From contig CAMYJN010000138.1 of NCBI GenBank assembly GCA_947258625.1, positions 1 to 6,622 on the forward strand: 6,622 nt of DNA. Reading direction: 5' to 3'. This DNA is from an uncultured Polyangiaceae bacterium (GTDB lineage Bacteria; Myxococcota_A; Polyangia; Polyangiales; Houyiibacteriaceae). The notes beneath the pieces were generated by a model. The model was not told the DNA's origin, did not search any database, and worked only from the letters and a program-made list of their open reading frames with translations. The position numbers were made by a program, and so were the translations under genes. Below, piece by piece: positions 1 to 5,800 of this stretch; position 1 is the first letter of the stretch; every line of letters begins with the position of its first letter.

Positions 1-498
1 GGCGAGAATCGCCCCGATCGGGTCGTTGATGATGCCTTCGAGCTTCAGCACGGAGCCTACCGACCCCCGTGGGCGCGCATGACGCAGTAGAGGGCCGATG
101 ACCGTTGGGCCGGTGACGACGAGAATCGCGCCGAGAAGGAGGGCGAGCTCGACTCGTAGGCCGAGCAGGTAGTGCCCAGCGATCGACAGAATCGCCCAAG
201 TGATCGGAATCCCAAGAACGATCAATCGCCGAACGGGCGTCGCGACACCCTTGATCTCTTCCCAACTCGCGGTGAGCCCACCTTCAAAGAGCACGACCGC
301 CGCCGCCAGCGAAACGAAAGGGAACACGAGCGATCCGAGAACCTCGTCTGGCGCGAAAAAGCCGGTCACCGGCCCTGCGATGAAACCGACGGCCAGCAGC
401 ACCAAGATCGATGGGATCCTCAAGCGCCAAGCGAGCCACTGCGAGCCGGCGCCGAGCGCGACCAAGGTCACAATTCCGTTGATGGTCTCTTGGTGCAT
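1..498 (-). CDS. Cation:proton antiporter, CPA1/NhaP type (partial, N-terminal part)
   Basis: Inner-membrane antiporter that exchanges Na+ or K+ for H+ and supports pH and ion homeostasis. The reading frame is open to the left edge of the window, so only residues 1-166 are present; the family is usually 400 residues or more, sometimes with a C-terminal TrkA domain. The visible part is very hydrophobic, with about five or six helices. Three hallmark stretches are visible: LFEGGL at residues 70-75, TGPTVIGPLLR at 129-139, and EGIINDP at 154-160. The last contains the Asn158-Asp159 pair that, in CPA1 antiporters, forms the ion-binding site in the core helices. The start is the ATG complementary to 496-498, because an in-frame TGA lies seven codons upstream with no other start between. 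No good Shine-Dalgarno is visible. It is transcribed divergently from the small gene at 565. Family assignment is firm; ion specificity cannot be told. Confidence 0.9.
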   Translation of the reverse strand, partial: MHQETINGIVTLVALGAGSQWLAWRLRIPSILVLLAVGFIAGPVTGFFAPDEVLGSLVFPFVSLAAAVVLFEGGLTASWEEIKGVATPVRRLIVLGIPITWAILSIAGHYLLGLRVELALLLGAILVVTGPTVIGPLLRHARPRGSVGSVLKLEGIINDPIGAILA

Positions 499-528
499 GG
501 GTCTTGGCGAATCGTCTCAGCCGCTGCG

Positions 529-557
529 TTGCCATAGTCCCGTTTGAGCCGTAGAAC
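529..557 (+). promoter_or_regulatory. Putative sigma70-type promoter, leaderless style, for the 84-aa protein gene
   Basis: TTGCCA at 529-534 matches the -35 consensus at five of six positions. It is followed after 17 bases by TAGAAC at 552-557, a four of six match to the -10 consensus. The hexamer ends seven bases before the ATG at 565, so transcription would begin at or next to the start codon. No Shine-Dalgarno is at a workable distance. It lies in the short divergent spacer shared with the antiporter gene. Confidence 0.4.
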
Positions 558-564
558 TCCGGAG

Positions 565-819
565 ATGATTCCCGAGGAGATTGACCTGAACGACCTCAGG
601 CGCCAACTGGCGGCTCGGTTCGGCGAAGCGCCTCCTGCGGGGTATGTCCGTGGAAAGGGTGACCTTCGTGCCGGCGTGGTCGCAATTCTGAAATGCTCGG
701 AGCTCGAGGCCGAACAGCTCGTCGACACGCTCGAATCCCGCCGACTGATCCGCTATCAGGGCGACCCTGCCGAGGCGATCGACCAGCTCGAGAACCTCTG
801 GCGCTTGGACGCCTGCTAA
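565..819 (+). CDS. Small uncharacterised protein, possibly winged-helix-like (84 aa)
   Basis: I do not recognise a named family. The 84-residue product is soluble, charged and has no signal peptide or membrane segment. It starts with an acidic amphipathic stretch, has a short Pro/Gly-containing link (APPAGYVRGKGDLR, residues 21-34), and then two predicted helices (about 32-42 and 45-57) followed by RRLIRYQGD (58-66). The helix-helix-strand order resembles a winged-helix fold, in which the second helix and a beta hairpin contact DNA. That is an inference from pattern only. ATG 565 is chosen over the in-frame TTG at 544 because a -35/-10 pair (529-557) overlaps the longer start and places the transcript start at 565. 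It is divergent from the antiporter, so a regulatory link is possible but unproven. Coding looks real from the composition and from its fit between neighbours. Confidence 0.7.
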   Translation: MIPEEIDLNDLRRQLAARFGEAPPAGYVRGKGDLRAGVVAILKCSELEAEQLVDTLESRRLIRYQGDPAEAIDQLENLWRLDAC

Positions 820-846
820 CGGTGCCCGAGCTGCTCGAAGCGGGTC

Positions 847-874
847 TTGTCCGGAAATCAGGATCGGGTACGCT
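847..874 (+). promoter_or_regulatory. Putative promoter, leaderless style, for the GH3 gene
   Basis: TTGTCC at 847-852 (four of six to the -35 consensus) is separated by 16 bases from TACGCT at 869-874, which fits a TAnnnT -10. The -10 ends eight bases before ATG 883, leaving no room for a normal leader. It lies in the 63-base spacer after the 84-aa gene, which otherwise holds nothing recognisable. Confidence 0.35.
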
Positions 875-882
875 CGACGGCC

Positions 883-2979
883 ATGATTCTTAGAAGGCTT
901 TTTTGGGTTCTGGTCGCGGTCGTCATCGCGTGCAGCAGCTGTAGCAGCAGCAGCAGCGTCGGCAGCGATCTGGAACGCCGCGTCGACGAGCTCGTCGCTC
1001 AGATGACCCTCGACGAAAAGGTCGCGCAGATGTCGGGGGACAGCGGGCTCCTTCTGACCGAAGGCGACACGCTTTGGAACGTTCCGGGCGTCGAGCGGCT
1101 GGGCGTTCCGCCCTTTAAAATGGCAGATGGTCCGAGGGGGCTCGGCCCCGTTGAGGGCGCGACCACGTTTCCCGTAGGGATAGCCCGCAGTGCAAGCTGG
1201 AAACCCGGCATCGAGAGGCGTGTCGGGGCAGCGATGGGCCGTGAGCTGCGGGCCGCGGGGGGAACCATCTTGTTGGCGCCCACGATCAATATCCTGCGGC
1301 ATCCGAGCTGGGGCCGTTCGCAGGAAACGTACGGCGAGGACGTGCACCTGATCTCTCGCATGGGTGTCGCGTTCGTCCAAGGCGTCCAAGAGAACGCACT
1401 GGCCAATCCGAAGCACTACGCCGCAAACAGCATTGAGGACACGCGCTTCGAGGTCGACGTCAAGATCGACGAGCGGACACTGCGTGAAATCTACCTGAAG
1501 CATTTTCGCGCGGCCGTGCTCGAGGGCCAAGCAGCGTCCGTGATGAGCGCATACAACTCGGTCAACGGGCAGTTTTGCGGCGAGAACGAGCACCTGATCA
1601 GGGACATCCTGAAGGGAGATTGGGGTTTTGATGGCTTCGTATTGTCGGACTGGGTCTTCGGGACGCAATCGACGCTGGGCTCGGCGTTGAACGGCCTCGA
1701 TATCGAGATGCCGATCGCGAGGGTGTACGGAGAGCTACTGCTGGCGGCGGTACAGGACGGAGCTTTCCCGGAGGCTGTGATCGACGATGCAGTCCGTCGG
1801 ATGGTGCGAAAGAAGTTGCAGTACAGGCTCGGTCAGCCAAGCGGGCTCGATGAAAGCGTGATCGGAAGCGACGAGCACATGGCAATTGCCAGAGAAGCGG
1901 CAGTGGAAGGCTCCGTACTGCTGAAAAACGCGTCCAGTGCGCTTCCTTTGGAGACGGGCGCGCTGCAACGAATAGCGGTGGTTGGCATCCTCGCCAACAC
2001 GCCGAACACCGGGGACAACGGAAGCAGTAATACGATGCCCGCGTTCGTGGTGACGCCACTGCAAGGTATCGAGGAAGCCGTGGGCGAGACCGTGGTGGTT
2101 GACCACATCGCAAAGGACGTTCTCGATGGCGACGACCTCGCGGCGATCGGAGCAGCGGATGCGGTGGTCGTCGTGACCGGGCTCACCGCCGAAGACGAAG
2201 GCGAAGGGCTCATCGGCGCAGGCGATCGGCTCGACCTCGACCTTTCGCCGGAACGGGAGGCACTGATTCGCGATGCGGCCGGGGCGAACCCTCGAACCAT
2301 CGTCGTGCTCGAAGGCGGCGGCGCGATCACGATGGGCAACTGGCTTGCCGAGGTCGAGGCGCTTCTGATGGTCTGGTACCCCGGTCAAATGGGAGGCTAC
2401 GCCATCGCCGACCTTCTGTTCGGCGACGCCAACCCGTCGGGCAAGCTGCCGATCACCTTCCCCACCGGCCTCGACCAACTGCCCCCTTTCGACAACGTCT
2501 CGCTCAAAGTGACCTACGATTACTTTCACGGCTATCGATACCTCGACCGGAACGGTGCAACGCCGGAGTTTCCGTTCGGCTTCGGCCTCAGCTACACGAC
2601 GTTCTCCGTCGACAATCTCCAGGCGAGTCAGGCGACGGCGATGGAGGGCGATGTCGTCACATTCAGCGTCGACGTTACAAACACCGGTTCGGCGGCGGGC
2701 GCGGAGGTCGTGCAGCTCTACGCAACGTATCCGGGGTCCGCGGTGGAGCGCTCCGAGCGTGAGCTCAAAGGCTTCGTGAAAGTGATGCTGGACTCCGGTG
2801 AAAGCGAGGCCGTGGAAATCTCCCTGCCCGTGAACGATCTCGCCTACTATGACGTCACCGAATCGGCCTGGGCGCTCGAAGGGCTGGAGCACGCGATTCA
2901 CGTCGGCACTTCTTCCCGAGACCTGCCGCTGTCGACCAGTTTGAGCGTTGCCGCCCAGGCTCCTGTTTTGGTGTTCTGA
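883..2979 (+). CDS. Glycoside hydrolase family 3 lipoprotein (beta-glucosidase-like)
   Basis: Retaining exo-acting glycosidase that removes beta-linked sugars, probably glucose or xylose, from the non-reducing end of oligosaccharides. The 698-residue product begins with a lipoprotein signal: a hydrophobic stretch ending VVIAC, with Cys17 as the lipidated residue and Ser at +2, consistent with outer-membrane sorting. A Ser-rich linker follows (18-28). The (beta/alpha)8 domain spans about 30-310, with DGPRG at 82-86, GRSQETYGED at 144-153, KHY at 177-179 and the nucleophile Asp256 in SDW. The alpha/beta sandwich domain (about 345-560) carries the acid/base region EDEGEG at 437-442, where E439 or E441 is the likely catalytic acid. 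PFGFGLSYTTF ends at 574 and leads into a fibronectin-III-like domain (about 585-690). Length and domain order are normal for the family. ATG 883 is chosen because the signal peptide starts there; the in-frame TTG at 847 is part of a -35-like element. Exact sugar specificity is unknown. Confidence 0.95.
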   Translation: MILRRLFWVLVAVVIACSSCSSSSSVGSDLERRVDELVAQMTLDEKVAQMSGDSGLLLTEGDTLWNVPGVERLGVPPFKMADGPRGLGPVEGATTFPVGIARSASWKPGIERRVGAAMGRELRAAGGTILLAPTINILRHPSWGRSQETYGEDVHLISRMGVAFVQGVQENALANPKHYAANSIEDTRFEVDVKIDERTLREIYLKHFRAAVLEGQAASVMSAYNSVNGQFCGENEHLIRDILKGDWGFDGFVLSDWVFGTQSTLGSALNGLDIEMPIARVYGELLLAAVQDGAFPEAVIDDAVRRMVRKKLQYRLGQPSGLDESVIGSDEHMAIAREAAVEGSVLLKNASSALPLETGALQRIAVVGILANTPNTGDNGSSNTMPAFVVTPLQGIEEAVGETVVVDHIAKDVLDGDDLAAIGAADAVVVVTGLTAEDEGEGLIGAGDRLDLDLSPEREALIRDAAGANPRTIVVLEGGGAITMGNWLAEVEALLMVWYPGQMGGYAIADLLFGDANPSGKLPITFPTGLDQLPPFDNVSLKVTYDYFHGYRYLDRNGATPEFPFGFGLSYTTFSVDNLQASQATAMEGDVVTFSVDVTNTGSAAGAEVVQLYATYPGSAVERSERELKGFVKVMLDSGESEAVEISLPVNDLAYYDVTESAWALEGLEHAIHVGTSSRDLPLSTSLSVAAQAPVLVF
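943..957 (+). repeat. AGC trinucleotide tract encoding polyserine
   Basis: Five consecutive AGC codons sit just after the lipobox cysteine of the GH3 lipoprotein; two more AGC codons lie directly upstream at 934-939. Together they encode most of the Ser-rich tether between the lipid anchor and the catalytic domain. The use of one codon throughout makes the tract prone to gain or loss of in-frame repeats. Confidence 0.75.
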
Positions 2980-3016
2980 GGTGAGGAGTCGTCGTCGATG
3001 TTGGACCGTTTCGCCG

Positions 3017-3022
3017 AGGAGG
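3017..3022 (+). promoter_or_regulatory. Strong Shine-Dalgarno AGGAGG that sets the start of the alpha/beta hydrolase
   Basis: AGGAGG lies five bases upstream of ATG 3028, within a GAGGAGGAG run (3016-3024). It is the only near-perfect ribosome binding site in the window. It favours ATG 3028 over the in-frame ATG 2998, which has a weaker GAGGAG about nine bases upstream. Confidence 0.7.
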
Positions 3023-3027
3023 AGCAG

Positions 3028-3819
3028 ATGCAAAGGCTGACATGGGGAATCACGGCGCTCGCAGTGATGCTGGCCGGGGTGGTGGGCACCGCACTTGCGA
3101 CCCCAGGTATACAGAGCATCGACTTTCCGACGGAAGGCGGCATCCAAGGCCGCGCGGACGTTTATGCGTCGAAGAACGAATCGGCCACCCTGGTCCTCTT
3201 GTTTCATCAGGCCGGATGGAGCCGTGGGGAGTACCGGGAGATCGCGCCGAAGCTCGTCGAAGCCGGGTATCGTGTGATGGCAGTCGACCAGCGTTCAGGC
3301 GGCGCCGTCAACGGCGTGAAGAACGAGACCCATCGGCAAGCGACGAAGATGGGCCTGCCCCGTAGCTATCTAGATGCCTACGCAGACCTCGAAGCCGCGC
3401 TTCGCTACGCGCACGAGGAGCTGGGCGTCGCGCGGATCATCGTTTGGGGTAGCTCCTATTCAGCGTCACTCGTCTTTCGCTTGGCGGCCGAGCATCCGAA
3501 GGTCGTGACGGCGGTGATGGCGTTCGCTCCAGGCGAGTATTTCGAGAAACAAAAGAGCCCGGTCTACATCTGGAACTTCGCCAAGCGCGTGAAGCAACCG
3601 CTCTTCGTCACCTCCTCGAAAAAGGAGCGCGCGCAGGTCAAGCCGATCTTCGATGCGTCCCCTGCCAAGAAGAAGATCCTCTTCACCCCGGCGTCGCGAG
3701 GTCAGCACGGGTCCCGGGCGCTCTGGGAGAAGTTCCCGGATCACGACGTCTACTGGGCGGCAGTCTACGGCTTCTTGAAGAGCTATGCCCCGCCCATGCC
3801 GGCGCCCGCACCGAACTAA
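3028..3819 (+). CDS. Secreted alpha/beta hydrolase (dienelactone-hydrolase-like)
   Basis: Probable exported esterase or lipase-like hydrolase of 263 residues. A Sec signal peptide is clear: MQR, a hydrophobic core, and an ALA cleavage site at residues 22-24. The fold markers follow in order. There is a strand and oxyanion-type loop, LLFHQAGWSRGEY (57-69), then a strand ending MAVDQRSGG (84-92). The nucleophile elbow is WGSSYSA (140-146) with Ser143, and the candidate catalytic histidine is H227 in GQHGS. Two oddities stand out. The elbow is G-S-S-Y-S rather than G-x-S-x-G, and after the strand PLFVTSS (191-197), where the acid is normally an Asp, the sequence is KKE, leaving E200 as the nearest candidate. 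The start at 3028 gives a proper signal peptide and has a strong Shine-Dalgarno; starting at 2998 would add an acidic segment before it. It lies 48 bases after the GH3 gene and is probably co-transcribed. Substrate is unknown. Confidence 0.85.
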   Translation: MQRLTWGITALAVMLAGVVGTALATPGIQSIDFPTEGGIQGRADVYASKNESATLVLLFHQAGWSRGEYREIAPKLVEAGYRVMAVDQRSGGAVNGVKNETHRQATKMGLPRSYLDAYADLEAALRYAHEELGVARIIVWGSSYSASLVFRLAAEHPKVVTAVMAFAPGEYFEKQKSPVYIWNFAKRVKQPLFVTSSKKERAQVKPIFDASPAKKKILFTPASRGQHGSRALWEKFPDHDVYWAAVYGFLKSYAPPMPAPAPN

Positions 3820-3865
3820 ACCCGCTGGAACCCAGGCCCAGCTGCGCTAAAGCGGGGCTGTGAGC

Positions 3866-5287
3866 ATGCACCGCCGCGACGCTGTCTTGGACCTCGAACG
3901 GGCGCGTCTCGCGGGTCGGGCGCTAGGGGCGGACATCGATGTCGCGAGCCAACTGCAGCCCTACGAAGCGAACCGCTGGCACCGCGGCGATACCCCGCAC
4001 CCGACGCTGCAGCTCGACGACGTCTCGGCGATCCCGTTCCTCGCCGATATCGCAGGGGTCGAGGAGTATCAGCACCGGGGCCGTCTCCGGGCTGGGGACC
4101 ACGACCTCTACGTGACGGTCACCCCCGCCGTTGCCGGCTACGAAGCTTATTGCCACGACACACTCCAACTAGGAGCGCCGGAGCATCTGGTCGCCGACCC
4201 GGTAGGCCCGCCGATCGCCGTTGCGCGCGCGTGCACCATGGGAGCTACCCACGCGCATCTCGTCGAGACGGCAAGCGCCGCGGGCGGGATGACGATTCAT
4301 CCCTACATGGGCATCGAAGACGTCTGGGAGCTGGCGGCAATGCTCCAGGTGGACAGCCGCTCCCCAATACGCGTACTCGCACCGCCGCCTCCGGTGACGT
4401 GGATCGCCAACGACAAGTCCCTGTTCGACGAGCTCGTCGAACGCGTGCTGGGACGCGAGGCGTTGGTCGAAACACGGATCTCTCGAGATGTCGCAGGAAT
4501 CGAAACCGATCTGCGAGCGCTGTCGCAGCGGCACGAGCGCGTCGGGCTCAAGCGGACCAGGTGCGCATCCGCCATGGGCAACGCGGTCTTCGCATCCTGC
4601 GACCTGCGATCGGACCGGGACGCTGCACAGATGGTGCAAGCGTTCTTACGGCGCACCGAATGGCCCGAGGGAGAAGAAGTGCTCACGGTCGCGTGGCTCG
4701 ATACCGACCTGTCGCCCTCGACCCAGCTCTGGATTCCACCTCTTGGATTCGGCGACCCACGTCTCGACGGGATCTATGAGCAGATTCTGAAAAGCGAAGA
4801 GAAGGTGTTCGTTGGAAGCCGGCCCTCGACCCTGCCCGATGCGCTCAACCAGAAGCTCGGGAGCGACGCGTTGATGGTCGGCGCAGCGCTTCAAGAGCTC
4901 GGCTATGTCGGACGCTGTTCCTTCGACCACCTGGTGACAGGCGACCCGGACGGGGTCTTCAACGTGGTGTTCACCGAATGTAATGGCCGCTGGGGCGGTA
5001 CCAGCATGCCGATGAGCCTGCTCGACCGCCTGCTGAATCAGCCACGCCCCGCGTACCGTGCACAAGACGTCGTCTACCCCGAGCTCGTCGGAGCGCGGCT
5101 TGCTGACCTCCTCGAGCTCCTTGGCGACCTCGTCTTTCAGACCGAGACCGGCAAGGGGCGCTTCATCCTCTACAACCTCGGCCCCCTCGATGGGCACGGC
5201 AAGTTCGACGTGATTTCCATCGGTGCGGATCAAGACGACGCCGAACGTGGCGTGCTCGAGATCCTTCCGAAGCGGCTCGGCTTGTGA
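3866..5287 (+). CDS. ATP-grasp ligase, PGM1-like (pre-ATP-grasp plus ATP-grasp domains)
   Basis: Predicted cytoplasmic carboxylate-amine or peptide ligase that activates a carboxylate as an acyl phosphate using ATP. The 473-residue product has an N-terminal region (about 1-175) matching the pre-ATP-grasp arrangement, then IANDKSLFDEL (180-190), where K184 resembles the first nucleotide-binding lysine. GLKRTRCASAMGN (227-239) follows, with K229 a likely second ATP-contacting lysine in a glycine/serine loop. A metal-binding region has FDH (353-355) and TECNGRWGGTS (370-380), where E371, N373 and R375 form the ExNxR signature of ATP-grasp enzymes. The C-terminal 70 residues resemble the PGM1 C-terminal domain. 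PGM1 itself is the peptide ligase of pheganomycin synthesis; similarity is recalled from motifs, not searched. There is no signal peptide. ATG 3866 is chosen, but GTG 3860 two codons upstream is also possible: TAAAGC (3848-3853) lies six bases before it and no clear Shine-Dalgarno supports either. The substrate cannot be inferred from neighbours. Confidence 0.8.
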   Translation: MHRRDAVLDLERARLAGRALGADIDVASQLQPYEANRWHRGDTPHPTLQLDDVSAIPFLADIAGVEEYQHRGRLRAGDHDLYVTVTPAVAGYEAYCHDTLQLGAPEHLVADPVGPPIAVARACTMGATHAHLVETASAAGGMTIHPYMGIEDVWELAAMLQVDSRSPIRVLAPPPPVTWIANDKSLFDELVERVLGREALVETRISRDVAGIETDLRALSQRHERVGLKRTRCASAMGNAVFASCDLRSDRDAAQMVQAFLRRTEWPEGEEVLTVAWLDTDLSPSTQLWIPPLGFGDPRLDGIYEQILKSEEKVFVGSRPSTLPDALNQKLGSDALMVGAALQELGYVGRCSFDHLVTGDPDGVFNVVFTECNGRWGGTSMPMSLLDRLLNQPRPAYRAQDVVYPELVGARLADLLELLGDLVFQTETGKGRFILYNLGPLDGHGKFDVISIGADQDDAERGVLEILPKRLGL

Positions 5288-5294
5288 AACGGAC

Positions 5295-5324
5295 TTGCGG
5301 GGGCGTGCGCTGTCACCCTATGGT
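5295..5324 (+). promoter_or_regulatory. Putative promoter, leaderless style, for the four-helix membrane protein
   Basis: TTGCGG at 5295-5300 (weak, three of six) is followed after 18 bases by TATGGT at 5319-5324, which fits TAnnnT. The -10 ends six bases before ATG 5331, the spacing expected when transcription starts at the start codon itself. No Shine-Dalgarno is present in the 43-base spacer. Confidence 0.33.
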
Positions 5325-5330
5325 CGCCGC

Positions 5331-5774
5331 ATGAGCGCGCAAGGCCTATCCGATCGCCGAATTCAATTGATTCGTCTCGTCTGCTTCTTCTTTGCGGCCT
5401 CCTCGTTCGTCATCGGCGCATGGATGATGATCGATCCCGCGGCGGCCTGGGGCTCGATGGGGCTGAACGTCGGCGACGATCCGTTCGTGCAAGCCCTCTA
5501 CGGCGGCGCGATCATGGGCGAAGGCGCCATGTTTGCGCTCGGCGTCGCCTGGCCGGTTCGCTACCTGGTGTTCTTCCAGTATCTGGTCATCTACAAGACG
5601 CTCGCCTGCATCGCAGGGATCGCCGTCCTGCTACGCATGGAGCCCGCCCCGATGGGCGCCTGGGCGCTGATCGGCGGCTGGGCGTTCGCGGGCCTGGTTT
5701 CAGCCCTGGTCTTTCCCTGGGCAAAGTGGCCCGACGTGGAAAGCTGGTACGGCGCGCGCGGAGTGAAACCCTGA
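5331..5774 (+). CDS. Small four-helix membrane protein, possibly DUF4345-like
   Basis: Predicted inner-membrane protein of 147 residues with four hydrophobic helices at about 11-33, 55-74, 77-101 and 107-130. Loops are short and the C-terminal tail (131-147) is polar. The stretch between helices 1 and 2 (MMIDPAAAWGSMGL, 32-45) and LYGGAIMGEG at the start of helix 2 (56-65) resemble the DP and YGG motifs I associate with DUF4345-type membrane proteins. This match is tentative and has no known function attached. ATG 5331 is preferred to the in-frame ATG 5223: the longer version would overlap the end of the ATP-grasp gene by 65 bases and add a polar Arg-rich stretch, and a promoter-like sequence lies just before 5331. 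The hydroxylase gene follows 26 bases downstream, so a functional pairing in the membrane is possible but not shown. Confidence 0.8.
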   Translation: MSAQGLSDRRIQLIRLVCFFFAASSFVIGAWMMIDPAAAWGSMGLNVGDDPFVQALYGGAIMGEGAMFALGVAWPVRYLVFFQYLVIYKTLACIAGIAVLLRMEPAPMGAWALIGGWAFAGLVSALVFPWAKWPDVESWYGARGVKP

Positions 5775-5791
5775 CCGCCTGGTGCTAGAGT
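5763..5791 (+). promoter_or_regulatory. Putative promoter, leaderless style, for the membrane hydroxylase
   Basis: GTGAAA at 5763-5768 (four of six to the -35 consensus) is separated by 17 bases from TAGAGT at 5786-5791 (four of six to the -10 consensus). The -10 ends nine bases before ATG 5801. The -35 overlaps the last codons of the preceding gene. No Shine-Dalgarno precedes the ATG. Confidence 0.35.
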
Positions 5792-5800
5792 CGCGGTCCG

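Noticed and set aside
284..535. 83-codon minus-strand frame at the antiporter start
   Set aside because: It overlaps the antiporter in a different frame, is Arg-rich, and lacks the antiporter motifs that the 498-to-1 frame shows.
504..538. TTGGCG and CATAGT as an alternative promoter in the divergent spacer
   Set aside because: The 23-base spacing is too long for a sigma70 promoter, and a better pair lies at 529-557.
544..564. TTG start extending the 84-aa protein by seven residues
   Set aside because: There is no Shine-Dalgarno, and the best -35/-10 pair (529-557) would place the transcript start downstream of this TTG.
517..1668. 383-codon open frame on the minus strand
   Set aside because: It is antisense to the 84-aa gene and the GH3 N-terminal half. 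The translation has low-complexity Asp/Arg/Ala patches and no recognisable motif.
1735..3207. 490-codon open frame on the minus strand opposite the GH3 and hydrolase genes
   Set aside because: It lies antisense to two clear protein families, and its translation is His/Arg-rich without domain motifs. Long antisense frames are expected in GC-rich coding DNA.
3839..3860. Imperfect hairpin between the hydrolase and ATP-grasp genes, considered as a terminator
   Set aside because: The stem has a G-G mismatch and a wobble pair, the loop is four bases, and no T-run follows. It is too weak to call.
5223..5330. Upstream ATG extending the four-helix protein by 36 residues
   Set aside because: The extension overlaps the ATP-grasp gene and is polar and Arg/Ser-rich, unlike a membrane protein N-terminus.
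5320..5334. Four-codon mini-frame ending in a TGA that overlaps the ATG at 5331
   Set aside because: It suggests translational coupling at first sight, but it has no ribosome binding site and its ATG falls within a -10-like hexamer. Chance is the simpler reading.
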